Assembly: GCF_041227145.1 (NCBI RefSeq)
Contig: NZ_JBGFSP010000009.1
Coordinates: forward strand, 1-64,000
Reading direction: 5' to 3'
DNA length: 64,000 nucleotides
Origin: Bacteroides sp. AN502(2024)
Lineage (GTDB): Bacteria > Bacteroidota > Bacteroidia > Bacteroidales > Bacteroidaceae
Part shown: positions 35,209 to 43,873 of the stretch, one piece after another
How positions within the stretch are numbered: position 1 is the first letter of the stretch
How the letters are laid out: each line of letters begins with the position of its first letter
Translations under genes and position numbers: made by a program
Notes under the pieces: model-generated
Databases searched by the model: none
What the model was told of the DNA's origin: nothing
Seen by the model: only the letters and a program-made list of their open reading frames with translations

Positions 35209-37380
35209 ATGATGAGAAAAATAGTATGTTTTTTAGTGATATTTTGGGGAATGGCAATGCCTTTGTGGGCGGTAAACAAAGGGGACGTTGGAGCAGCAGA
35301 ATCCATGTTGAGACGTTTGATTCCCGATTGTGCTGATATGTTTCAATTCAAAAAGGTGAATAGTAAGGAGGACTTTTTTAGAATAGAATCTTCTGCTGAT
35401 TCGAAGATTCTGATTAGCGGGAATAATGCAAATTCAATGGCTGTAGGGTTGAATTACTATTTGAAGTATTACTGTCTGACTACCGTATCGTGGTATGCAG
35501 ACCAACCTGTAGAAATGCCGGAGATTTTACCTCAAATACCTTTCCCGGTGGAAGTGAAAGCAAGGGTAGAGAGGCGTTTCTTTTTGAATTATTGTACTTT
35601 TGGTTACAGTATGGCCTTTTGGGATTGGAAAGATTGGCAGCGGTTTATTGACTGGATGGCACTCAATGGTGTGAATATGCCTTTGGCTATCACCGGTCAG
35701 GAAGCTGTGTGGTATAAGGTCTGGAAGGATATGGGACTGAAGTCTCAAGAGATTCTTTCCTATTTTACGGGTCCTGTTTATTTGCCTTGGCATCGCATGG
35801 CGAACATTGATTCATGGAATGGTCCTTTGCCGATGGAATGGCTTGAGAAACAGACAAAACTTCAGCAACAGATTTTATCGCGCGAGCGGGAGCTGAACAT
35901 GAAGCCTGTATTGCCGGCTTTCAACGGTCATGTTCCGGCCGCCTTAAAACGGGTTTATCCGGATGCGGATATTCAGAGCTTAGGTAATTGGGCCGGGTTT
36001 ACAGATGAATACCATTGTTCTTTTTTATCTCCGGAAGAGCCTTTGTTCGCAATCATACAGAAGAAGTTTCTTAAAGAGCAGGAACGGCTATTTGGAACTG
36101 ATCACATCTATGGGGTCGATCCGTTTAATGAAGTGGAACCTCCCAGTTGGGAACCTGATTATTTGAAAAAGGTTTCTTCTAATTTGTATCATACGTTGCT
36201 CAATGCCGATTCTAAGGCAGAGTGGTTGCAAATGACCTGGATGTTCTATTTTGATAAGAAAAAATGGACGACTCCCCGAGTTGAGGCTTTCTTGAAAGGA
36301 GTGCCTGTAAATCGTTTGTCTTTATTGGATTACCACTGTGAGAAAGTTGAATTATGGAAGGAAACCGATCGTTTTTACGGACAGCCTTATATTTGGTGCT
36401 ACTTGGGCAATTTTGGTGGAAACACCAGTATCGTAGGGAGTGTGAAAGATAGTGGTGATAGATTGGAGAAGGCTTTGAATGAAGGTGGCGATAATCTGAA
36501 AGGAATCGGTTCTACGTTGGAAGGCTTGGATGTCATTCAGTTTCCTTATGAATACATTTTGGAAAAAGCCTGGGACATGGGTAAGGATAATCAGACATGG
36601 ATAAATGCATTGGCCGATCGCCATGCCGGAGAGGTTTCTCAACCGGTTCGTGAGGCTTGGAATTTATTGTTTAATGATATATATGTCCAAGTTTCGAAGA
36701 CGGCCGGAATATTGCCCAACTATCGGCCTGTCATGGGATCAAATTGCGATAGCGTAAATATAGAATATTGTAACCAAAAGTTGTTGCAGGTATGGAAAGG
36801 GTTATTGCAGGCTCCTGATTTGAAACGGGATGCTTTGCGGCTGGATGTAATATCTGTTGGCAGGCAGCTGTTGGGAAATTATTTTCTGGTGGTCAAGAAT
36901 GAGTTTGACCGAATGTATCAAACAAGAGATTTGCCGGCATTGCGGATGCGCGCTTCGGAAATGCGTGAGATTTTAAATGACATCGACAGACTGACATCTT
37001 TTCATGATTACACTTCACTTCATAAATGGATCGATACGGCTCGGAGGTATAGCGATGATAAAGCTATTCAAGATTATTATGAGAAAAATGCCCGGAGTTT
37101 GATAACTACGTGGGGAGGAATTTTGAATGATTATGCCAGTCGGACTTGGGCAGGACTGATTGGTGACTATTATTCTGTTCGTTGGGGAATGTACATAGAC
37201 GCAGTTGTGCGTGCGGTCGAAAACGGACAAGAGTTCAATCAAAAAATATTGGATGATGCTTTAGACAAGTTTGAATCTGATTGGGTGGCATCTAAAACAA
37301 AGCCGGAACGTAAAATGGAGGGAGAACTTCAAGCGTTTGCCCGTTATCTGCTTTCTAAATATGAAACAAGATTAAGGTAG
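35209..37380 (+). CDS. GH89 alpha-N-acetylglucosaminidase (723 aa)
   Basis: Signal peptide, then the NAGLU N-terminal domain and the catalytic barrel. Family motifs are RRFFLNYCTFGYSMAFWDWK, WMALNGVNMPLAITGQEAVW, PAFNGHVPAALKRVYP and YGVDPFNEVEPPSW (candidate acid/base Glu). The C-terminal helical domain ends at a TAG stop. Length matches human NAGLU and bacterial GH89. These enzymes remove terminal alpha-1,4-GlcNAc, a cap on gastric-type mucin O-glycans, which strongly suggests a mucin target for the locus. Confidence 0.93.
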   Translation: MMRKIVCFLVIFWGMAMPLWAVNKGDVGAAESMLRRLIPDCADMFQFKKVNSKEDFFRIESSADSKILISGNNANSMAVGLNYYLKYYCLTTVSWYADQPVEMPEILPQIPFPVEVKARVERRFFLNYCTFGYSMAFWDWKDWQRFIDWMALNGVNMPLAITGQEAVWYKVWKDMGLKSQEILSYFTGPVYLPWHRMANIDSWNGPLPMEWLEKQTKLQQQILSRERELNMKPVLPAFNGHVPAALKRVYPDADIQSLGNWAGFTDEYHCSFLSPEEPLFAIIQKKFLKEQERLFGTDHIYGVDPFNEVEPPSWEPDYLKKVSSNLYHTLLNADSKAEWLQMTWMFYFDKKKWTTPRVEAFLKGVPVNRLSLLDYHCEKVELWKETDRFYGQPYIWCYLGNFGGNTSIVGSVKDSGDRLEKALNEGGDNLKGIGSTLEGLDVIQFPYEYILEKAWDMGKDNQTWINALADRHAGEVSQPVREAWNLLFNDIYVQVSKTAGILPNYRPVMGSNCDSVNIEYCNQKLLQVWKGLLQAPDLKRDALRLDVISVGRQLLGNYFLVVKNEFDRMYQTRDLPALRMRASEMREILNDIDRLTSFHDYTSLHKWIDTARRYSDDKAIQDYYEKNARSLITTWGGILNDYASRTWAGLIGDYYSVRWGMYIDAVVRAVENGQEFNQKILDDALDKFESDWVASKTKPERKMEGELQAFARYLLSKYETRLR

Positions 37381-37461
37381 TTTGATGCTCTGATGTCTTT
37401 GAGCGGATGATTAGATAGAGTTTTGTATTTGATTTTTTATAATAAAATAGGTGGTACGCTA

Positions 37462-40044
37462 ATGAATAAATTTTTGCTATTAACAGCAGCTGCTTGTCTG
37501 CTTTTTACTCACGGTATACAAGCCAAAGAAGACTTGCCTTATAAAAATCCTCTTCTTCCGGTAGAAGTGCGGGTAGATGATTTGTTGTCTCGTATGACTT
37601 TGAAAGAAAAGATCGCTCAGATCCGACATTTGCATTCGTGGGAGCTGTTCGACGGACAAACATTGAATATGAAGAAACTGCATGATATATGTGCGGGAGT
37701 AGGATATGGATTTTTTGAAGGATTTCCTTTGACTGCATCCAGTTGCCGTGATAACTTTCGTAGAATTCAAACTTATCTGGTTGAGAACACCCGTTTGGGC
37801 ATTCCCGGCTTTGTTGTGGCCGAATCGTTGCATGGAGTGGTTCAGGAGGGCTGTACCATTTATCCTCAGAATATAGCAATGGGGAGTACCTTTAATATTG
37901 ATCTGGCTTACGAAAAAGCAAAGCATATTGCAGGAGAACTCAATGAAATAGGTGTGAAGCAAGTGCTGGCTCCTTGTGTAGATGTCGTTCGCGATTTGCG
38001 TTGGGGAAGAGTGGAAGAGTCTTTTGCAGAAGATCCTTTTATCTGTTCCATGATGGCACTTGCCGAGGTGCGAGGCTACCTGTCTCATGGAATTTCTCCA
38101 ATGCTGAAACATTATGGACCTCACGGAAATCCGCAGGGAGGATTGAACCTGGCTTCGGTAGATTGCGGAACCCGTGACTTGTTTGATATCTATATGAAAC
38201 CTTTTGAAACCGTGGTGACGCATACCAATATAATGGCGGTTATGTCCAGTTATAATTCGTGGAACCGGGTGCCTAATTCAGCATCGCGTTTTATGCTTAC
38301 TGAGATTCTTCGCAACAAATGGGGATTTCGCGGATATGTGTACTCCGACTGGGGGGTAGTGGAAATGCTTAAAACTTTTCATAAAACAGCTGTGGATGAT
38401 TTGGAAGCAGCCCGACAAGTACTTTCGGCAGGTTTGGATGTGGAAGCGTCCAGTTACTGCTTTTCTGTTTTGGAGGAGAAGGTGCGTTCTGGTGATTTTG
38501 ACGTTTTCTATATCGATCGGGCTGTCAGGAGAGTATTGCGGGCCAAATTCGAGATGGGACTTTTTGAGGATCCCTATCTGGAGCATGCTCCTTATCGTTT
38601 GCCTCTCCATTCTGACGAGAGTGTTAGTCTGTCCCGTAAAATAGCGGATGAATCGGTTGTATTGTTGAAAAACGAAAAACAGCTGTTGCCATTGAATATT
38701 GATAAATTAAAATCAATAGCTGTTATAGGTCCTAATGCGGACTGTGTTCAGTTTGGAGATTATACATGGAGTAGAGATAATAAAGATGGAATCACTCCTC
38801 TTCAAGGAATAAGACAATTGGTCGGCGATAGAATACAAGTTCATTATTCAAAAGGTTGTTCTTTGACCTCATTGGATAGGAGCGGTATTGAAGAGGCCGT
38901 TTTGGCAGCACAGCAAAGTGATGTTGCGGTGGTATTTGTGGGAAGTTCCAGCGCGGCTTTTGTCCGTTATAACGCAGAGTCGCCAACCTGCGGTGAAGGG
39001 ATAGACTTGAGTGATATCTCTTTAACGGGTGTACAAAATGAATTGATTCAAGCGGTATATGCTACCGGGAAACCTGTCATTGTGGTGCTTGTTGCCGGAA
39101 AACCGTTTGCCATTCCTTGGGTAAAAGAGCATATACCGTCTGTATTGGTACAGTGGTATGCGGGAGAACAAGGAGGGGCTTCCATTGCGGATATTTTGTT
39201 CGGGAAAGTGAATCCTTCCGGTAAATTGACCTTCTCTTTTCCACAAAGTACCGGACATTTGCCTGTATATTATAATCATTTATCAACCGATAGAGGCTTC
39301 TATAAAGAGCCCGGTAGCTATGACAAGCCGGGGAGAGACTATGTTTTTTCAAGTCCGGCGCCTTTGTGGGCTTTTGGACATGGATTGAGCTATACGGATT
39401 TTGAATATAAGAAAGCCTATACAGATAAAAAGCATTATCAGCTTTATGATACGATTTCAGTTGTTACTCAGATTGAAAATGTGGGAAATTGTAGAGGAAA
39501 GGAGGTTGTACAGGTCTATGTGCACGATGTGGTGAGCACCGTGATGACTCCTGTCAAGCAGTTGAAAGGTTTTGCAAAAGTGGAGCTGGGGGTTGGTGAA
39601 AGCAAAGATGTGCTTATTCAAATTCCGGTGAAAGAACTTTATCAGACAGATGAGTCGGGTAACCGTTTTTTGGAAGAGGGAGAGTTTGAGATACAGATAG
39701 GTACATCTTCAGACCGAATCAGCTTTAATTTACCTATTTATGTAGGGAAAAAGGTACCGGTAGGGTATCAGGCCAATGAAATTGTCGTGAGGAAAAAAGA
39801 TGTTGGAGGGCATTTGATACAAGTGAAGGGAGTGGTTCGAGACATTCAGGCAACTCCTATTGTGGATGTAAGGGTTACTTCGAACGTTATGAACAACAAC
39901 GTTCAGACCGATTTGAAAGGGGAATATTCTATATTGGTACCTGAAAATAGTTCTTTACTATTTTCAAAAGATGGTTATATAACTAAAGAAGTTGAGGTAG
40001 CGGGGCAGGGCGATTTGAATGTACAGATGTCTAAAGGAGGGTAA
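37462..40044 (+). CDS. GH3 glycoside hydrolase with C-terminal CarboxypepD_reg-like domain (860 aa)
   Basis: The ATG at 37462 (MNKFLLLTAAACLLFTHGIQ) gives a clean signal peptide, so the upstream frame is not used. GH3 motifs: AESLHGVVQEG, MLKHYGPHGNPQGG, nucleophile Asp in VYSDWGVVEM, QWYAGEQGGASIADILFG, and a fibronectin-III-like domain. The last about 75 residues (VKGVVRDIQATPIVDVRVTS, LLFSKDGYITKEVEV) form a carboxypeptidase-regulatory-like beta-sandwich, unusual on a GH3 and possibly a surface or binding appendage. Last gene of the locus, followed by a terminator. Confidence 0.92.
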   Translation: MNKFLLLTAAACLLFTHGIQAKEDLPYKNPLLPVEVRVDDLLSRMTLKEKIAQIRHLHSWELFDGQTLNMKKLHDICAGVGYGFFEGFPLTASSCRDNFRRIQTYLVENTRLGIPGFVVAESLHGVVQEGCTIYPQNIAMGSTFNIDLAYEKAKHIAGELNEIGVKQVLAPCVDVVRDLRWGRVEESFAEDPFICSMMALAEVRGYLSHGISPMLKHYGPHGNPQGGLNLASVDCGTRDLFDIYMKPFETVVTHTNIMAVMSSYNSWNRVPNSASRFMLTEILRNKWGFRGYVYSDWGVVEMLKTFHKTAVDDLEAARQVLSAGLDVEASSYCFSVLEEKVRSGDFDVFYIDRAVRRVLRAKFEMGLFEDPYLEHAPYRLPLHSDESVSLSRKIADESVVLLKNEKQLLPLNIDKLKSIAVIGPNADCVQFGDYTWSRDNKDGITPLQGIRQLVGDRIQVHYSKGCSLTSLDRSGIEEAVLAAQQSDVAVVFVGSSSAAFVRYNAESPTCGEGIDLSDISLTGVQNELIQAVYATGKPVIVVLVAGKPFAIPWVKEHIPSVLVQWYAGEQGGASIADILFGKVNPSGKLTFSFPQSTGHLPVYYNHLSTDRGFYKEPGSYDKPGRDYVFSSPAPLWAFGHGLSYTDFEYKKAYTDKKHYQLYDTISVVTQIENVGNCRGKEVVQVYVHDVVSTVMTPVKQLKGFAKVELGVGESKDVLIQIPVKELYQTDESGNRFLEEGEFEIQIGTSSDRISFNLPIYVGKKVPVGYQANEIVVRKKDVGGHLIQVKGVVRDIQATPIVDVRVTSNVMNNNVQTDLKGEYSILVPENSSLLFSKDGYITKEVEVAGQGDLNVQMSKGG

Positions 40045-40099
40045 TAGCGACTTGCAAGTTTCGAGTGGGTGACCCTTGAAGTCCTATTTTTAACGATTT

Positions 40100-40131
40100 C
40101 ACCCCTGCCAGAATATGCTTTGGCAGGGGTG
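40100..40131 (+). terminator. terminator at end of the glycan locus
   Basis: CACCCCTGCCA (40100-40110) and TGGCAGGGGTG (40121-40131) form an 11-bp GC-rich stem. There is no long T-run. The same ACCCCTGCC...GCAGGGGT sequence recurs at 46974-47007, so it is a dispersed repeat-type hairpin. Confidence 0.65.
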
Positions 40132-40234
40132 ACTTCTAATTACTGAGACCTGTCAGACAGCCTCTTCCGTTGTTACAGATGATGAGCGGAAGGTGGGCAT
40201 ATAAGATTGTCTTGACCATAAGGGAGACATTGCT

Positions 40235-41014
40235 TTACAGTGACGGGTCTGGCGATTCCCCGCCGCCGGGTTCGCCCGTATCTCCACTGTCATCTTTGTC
40301 GCCCGAGCCGCCGGTTGTCGTTCTTTGCCCGAGCACCTCGCGCTTGTAGTGCGTGATTTCCGCGTTCACGTAGTCGATGAACGCCGCGTAGTCCGCCTCG
40401 CCTTCCACCAGTGCGAGCGCGTTTACCATCTTTACCAGTGCGCGGTAGGCCTCGTCGGACGCTTTGCGCGATGTCTTCAGTGCACCCACCGGCACTGCCA
40501 TCCGCTCCTCCATGCGGCTGGCGGTGAGCGTGCGTACGCGCTCGTTGGCCGCTTTCAGGTTGGTGACGAACGGGGTGAGCGAGAGCGTTTCCACCTCCGC
40601 CTTGAACTTCCCTTCGAGGTCAGTGACGAGGTTGAGCAGCATACCCGTCTCGCGGTCCAGCTGCATCTGCGGGCTGATGGCATAGTCCTTCAGGTGCTGG
40701 TTCAGTACTTTGGCCGCCTGCGCCATCGCCTCCACGGGGAGGTTGAGGAAGCTCTGCACGGCCTTCTTGTAGCCGCTGTACAGCGAGTCGCGTTCGGCAT
40801 CCGCGCGGGCGATTTCGTCGGTCAGCAGGCTCTTCTGCGAGAGTTTCAGGTCTTCGTCTTCCTGTTCTACGGCCGCCTTGAGTGCGGCTACTTGTGTGGC
40901 GGTTTTCTGCTTGACTGTGGTGTCGGCCTCGGCATGTGCCAAGATGTCGCTCACGTAGAGGAAATGTGCGCCGTTGTTCATGCGCTCCAGACTGATGGTT
41001 GAGATTTCTTTCAT
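40235..41014 (-). CDS. DUF6261 family protein (259 aa)
   Basis: Mostly helical (MKEISTISLERMNNGAHFLY, AALKAAVEQEDEDLKLSQKS, SFLNLPVEAMAQAAKVLNQH), with a Gly/Asp/Ser/Pro-rich tail (GGSGDKDDSGDTGEPGGGES). It matches my memory of the DUF6261 family of Bacteroides; function unknown. It is clearly more GC-rich than its neighbours and faces the opposite way to the locus before it, signs of recent arrival. No signal peptide. Confidence 0.65.
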   Translation of the reverse strand: MKEISTISLERMNNGAHFLYVSDILAHAEADTTVKQKTATQVAALKAAVEQEDEDLKLSQKSLLTDEIARADAERDSLYSGYKKAVQSFLNLPVEAMAQAAKVLNQHLKDYAISPQMQLDRETGMLLNLVTDLEGKFKAEVETLSLTPFVTNLKAANERVRTLTASRMEERMAVPVGALKTSRKASDEAYRALVKMVNALALVEGEADYAAFIDYVNAEITHYKREVLGQRTTTGGSGDKDDSGDTGEPGGGESPDPSL

Positions 41015-41642
41015 GTTTTTCTCGTTTTAAAGGGTTGATATGGGTGGAAACGGGTTTCGAGGCATTGCCCTGCGGGGCGGAGCGGTAAGATACGGCGTTT
41101 CCACATTGTTTTCTCGGTGAAACAAGCTGGAGACGCTGTTTTTAGCATATTTCCGTTCGGAAAGAAACAGGTAACAAGGTATCTGGCGTATTTCACTGAC
41201 AAATATAACAATAATCGGCTGATTTCCTTCTCTTTTTGAATGAATTTACACAAGATACCGTGTTTTTTCTTTGCCTGAAAAATGGATGTTGCAGGAAACG
41301 GTGTTTCTTGTTTGTGTGAGTGTTGGACGGGGCTGGAAACGGTGTTTCTTGGATGGCTGATTGTCGGTTGGGAGTTGTGACGGGCGATTTCGATTTGTTT
41401 CATTATCGGTTGGTGTCGGGAACGGTGTTTCTTGTTTGTGTGAATGTTGGGCGGGGCTGGAAACGGTGTTTCTTACAGGGCTTTCCTTGGTTTGAGGTCG
41501 CGGTGGGCGATTCTTGCATTTTGTGCGGTTCATAGGGGAGTGGGGACGGTGTTTTCCGGCAACTATTTTTCCGCGGGCATGTTTTGCAACAAATCTTTTC
41601 AAATAATCGGTCTTGAAATATATGCCAATTGACTGTTTTCGC
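41015..41642. other. repeat-rich noncoding region upstream of DUF6261
   Basis: GGAAACGGTGTTTCTTG occurs at 41294-41310 and 41335-41351, and near-identical copies lie around 41418-41434 and 41458-41474. The two pairs belong to a larger unit of about 57 bp (including GTGTG, AGTGTTGG and GGGGCTGG) repeated 123 bp apart. More diverged copies flank the set. No credible gene. Confidence 0.6.
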
Positions 41643-41650
41643 TATCTTTG
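41643..41650 (+). promoter_or_regulatory. -7 element of the structured leader
   Basis: TATCTTTG matches TAnnTTTG and is followed by C, as in strong Bacteroides promoters. It would start a transcript about 45 bp before the first leader helix and about 350 nt before the secreted-protein ATG. Confidence 0.6.
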
Positions 41651-41699
41651 CATTTGATTTTTGAGTATTAACCTTTTAAAACGAATGCCGATGAATTAA

Positions 41700-41995
41700 A
41701 AATAGACAGGAAACAGACGCTTTGGAATGCGGGCTACCTTCGGGCATTGCCGCATTTTAAATTAAATTACATTATTAACCCATACGGAAAGCGTTCCTGT
41801 TCGTACTTGAACATATTGAATTGAGCTTTTAGCTCTTGTTCTCTTTCGTGAATACCGCCAAACATTTACCAGCGAGAACAAGCAGATGAAAAGTTCACGT
41901 CATAAGGCGTGGATTTATTCGTGCTTGTTGCTGGGAAGGCCACTTGGCGGTAGCCTACGAAAGATAAGTCACGGATGGTTGCACGCCTTTCTTTT
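41700..41995 (+). ncRNA. highly structured leader RNA (candidate novel cis-regulatory or small RNA)
   Basis: Helices seen directly: ACAGGA 41706-41711 with TCCTGT 41795-41800, stacked on ACGCTTT 41717-41723 with AAAGCGT 41788-41794; inner AATGCGG 41726-41732 with CCGCATT 41750-41756; CTTGTTCTC 41835-41843 with GAGAACAAG 41874-41882; CTTTCGT 41843-41849 with ACGAAAG 41957-41963, plus ACCGCCAA 41854-41861 with TTGGCGGT 41944-41951; and AAGGCGTG 41904-41911 with CACGCCTT 41982-41989. The last three sets interlock, so they are either pseudoknots or alternative structures. The region lies between a promoter and the gene at 42012. Confidence 0.55.
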
Positions 41996-42011
41996 ATTAA
42001 AAAACAAGAAA

Positions 42012-42683
42012 ATGAAAAGATACTTATCAGTAATGATGCTGCTTGTATGTTCAGTGGCATTGTTTGCACAGCAAGAAGTAACCCGATTCCTTGGAATTCC
42101 GGTGGACGGGGAAAAATCGGAGATGATACAAAAATTGAAAGAGAAAGGATTTAAAAATGATGCCTATAACAAAGATGCTTTAGTTGGCAATTTTAATGGG
42201 AGCGAAGTTAAAGTCTTTATTGATACCAATAACGATAAAGTGTGTCGGATTATGGTTTGTGATGCAAATCTGATGAATGCCGGGGATATTAGAATAAGAT
42301 TCAACACACTCTGCCGGCAATTTCAGAAAAATGAGAAATACATACCGGCATCATCGTCAGATTACACTTTATCGGAAGAAGAAGATATATCTTATGAGAT
42401 GACAGTAAATCATAAGCGGTATGAAGCAGGTTATTATCAACGACCGGCTGCCGATTTCTCCAATGAAATAACAACTATCTTGCAGGATAAATACTCGGAA
42501 GAGGTATTGAAAAATCCAACGGAAGAGCAACAAAAAGAAATGGTGGAAATCGCTGCTTCGTATATGTTTGATAAATATTCCAATAACTTTGTTTGGTTCA
42601 TGATTCATGAATTTTATGGAGAATATTATATCGCTATGTACTATGAGAATAGATATAATATGCCAAATGGAGAAGATTTATAA
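42012..42683 (+). CDS. secreted protein of unknown function (223 aa)
   Basis: The ATG at 42012 gives a textbook signal peptide (MKRYLSVMMLLVCSVALFAQ). A longer in-frame reading from 41886 exists (MKSSRHKAWIYSCLLL) but would translate the paired RNA leader and bury the signal peptide, so I reject it. The mature protein (EVTRFLGIPVDGEKSEMIQK) is mixed alpha/beta and ends in a Tyr-rich stretch. It has no recognised domain. It is probably periplasmic. Confidence 0.7.
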   Translation: MKRYLSVMMLLVCSVALFAQQEVTRFLGIPVDGEKSEMIQKLKEKGFKNDAYNKDALVGNFNGSEVKVFIDTNNDKVCRIMVCDANLMNAGDIRIRFNTLCRQFQKNEKYIPASSSDYTLSEEEDISYEMTVNHKRYEAGYYQRPAADFSNEITTILQDKYSEEVLKNPTEEQQKEMVEIAASYMFDKYSNNFVWFMIHEFYGEYYIAMYYENRYNMPNGEDL

Positions 42684-42698
42684 TCATTAAAAAGTAAA

Positions 42699-42959
42699 AT
42701 GATGGAGAAAAAAGATTATCAAAATGAACTATCCGTTCACTGTGGGAAAAAGACGGACAGCATGGAAAATTTGGCGAAGCAGTGCGAAGAGGAGGCGGAA
42801 AAGCTTTTGGACTCTTTAAACATTCCGGATGGAGGCGAAGTCTCTGTTCCTTTTTGGACATCTGACTTCTTTTCGGAATTCATTTGCAGGGGTCGGTTCA
42901 GAAAAGATGAGAAAGGAACGATAGCGTATGATTTAGATTTCTCGGAATCGACTTTATAA
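42699..42959 (+). CDS. small acidic protein, unknown (86 aa)
   Basis: MMEKKDYQNELSVHCGKKTD starts a soluble acidic protein with helix MENLAKQCEEEAEKLLDSLN and a possible beta C-terminus ending DLDFSESTL. It lies 15 bp after the secreted-protein gene and before a good terminator, so the two form a small operon. No family recognised. Confidence 0.55.
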   Translation: MMEKKDYQNELSVHCGKKTDSMENLAKQCEEEAEKLLDSLNIPDGGEVSVPFWTSDFFSEFICRGRFRKDEKGTIAYDLDFSESTL

Positions 42960-42991
42960 TGTCGAATGGTTTGTTCAAGGGTATTTCACAC

Positions 42992-43015
42992 GGGTATTGG
43001 AGTACCCTTTTTTAT
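42992..43015 (+). terminator. rho-independent terminator
   Basis: GGGTA (42992-42996) and TACCC (43003-43007) followed by TTTTTTA close the operon of the two unknown genes. The stem is short but the T-run is good. Confidence 0.6.
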
Positions 43016-43088
43016 TTTAATGGATGAAAGTTGCAGGTTCACGGCAAGCCATATCGGGCTGGCATATTATTGAACCGTTTTCCCCATC

Positions 43089-43865
43089 CTACCGTTTTCC
43101 CCATCCTTCAAATGCAGCTTTCGTACAAACGCTCAAATCCGTAGTTACAAATTTCCCATTGTAAAAAAGGGAAAAGATAGTAGCCGGTGTAGGAGAGGCT
43201 TGTGCCTGTTCTCTCGTTTCCAGCTTGATTACTTTCAGGGAAATGTTTTTTTCCTGTGCAAGGACACACAGCATTCCATTTACATAATAATCCGTATACG
43301 GGCAACGGTTTGAATAATAGGCAACCAGTCCTTGCTTGTCGGCACATTCTCCGCTTTTGGCACAGTCGTTAAAACAGGGAACCACGTCGTTGTCGTGAAA
43401 GCTCATTGCCAACAATGAAAATCCATTCGGCAGTCTTTCTATTTCCTCGAAGCCATGTTTCAATAACCATTTCGTATCGCTCATAAAATGGTTCTTTTTC
43501 GTTCCTACAACCGTGACCAATCCACTCTTCTGTTGCTTTTTAGCATCTTCAATCACAGACTGAAGCAAATGATATCCATGTCCCCGACCTTTATATTGCC
43601 CTGAAACCCAAAAACAATTGATCATTAAATAATCGGGGGCAGTCACCGGAAGCCACGCATATTCGGCAGGAACATATTCTATGAAAACTTTGGCTCGAGC
43701 ATCAAGCCGCCTGAAAACATAGCCGTTAGCAAACTCCTTTGTCAGCCATTCTTTTTTTAACTGATAGCCTGCTGCGTATTTTTTGTCGGAGAATGCGCAG
43801 CAGATATGTTCCTTGTCTATGTTCTCTTCCGTCAGAGTGATGTATTGGGATAAACTGTTTTCCAT
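43089..43865 (-). CDS. GNAT acetyltransferase with YoaP domain (258 aa)
   Basis: The N-terminal about 150 residues carry a GNAT fold with the acetyl-CoA loop GQYKGRGHGYHLL. The C-terminal part (GLVAYYSNRCPYTDYYVNGM, then ISLKVIKLETREQAQASPTP) is a thioredoxin-like YoaP domain. A cysteine-containing linker (PCFNDCAKSGECADKQG) sits between. Substrate unknown. It lies 8 bp downstream of an AraC regulator in the same direction, so the two are co-transcribed. Confidence 0.82.
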   Translation of the reverse strand: MENSLSQYITLTEENIDKEHICCAFSDKKYAAGYQLKKEWLTKEFANGYVFRRLDARAKVFIEYVPAEYAWLPVTAPDYLMINCFWVSGQYKGRGHGYHLLQSVIEDAKKQQKSGLVTVVGTKKNHFMSDTKWLLKHGFEEIERLPNGFSLLAMSFHDNDVVPCFNDCAKSGECADKQGLVAYYSNRCPYTDYYVNGMLCVLAQEKNISLKVIKLETREQAQASPTPATIFSLFYNGKFVTTDLSVCTKAAFEGWGKR

Positions 43866-43873
43866 GATTGGGT

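Noticed and set aside
41886..42011. Upstream extension of the 42012 gene
   Set aside because: It would translate base-paired leader RNA and place a signal peptide in the interior of the protein.
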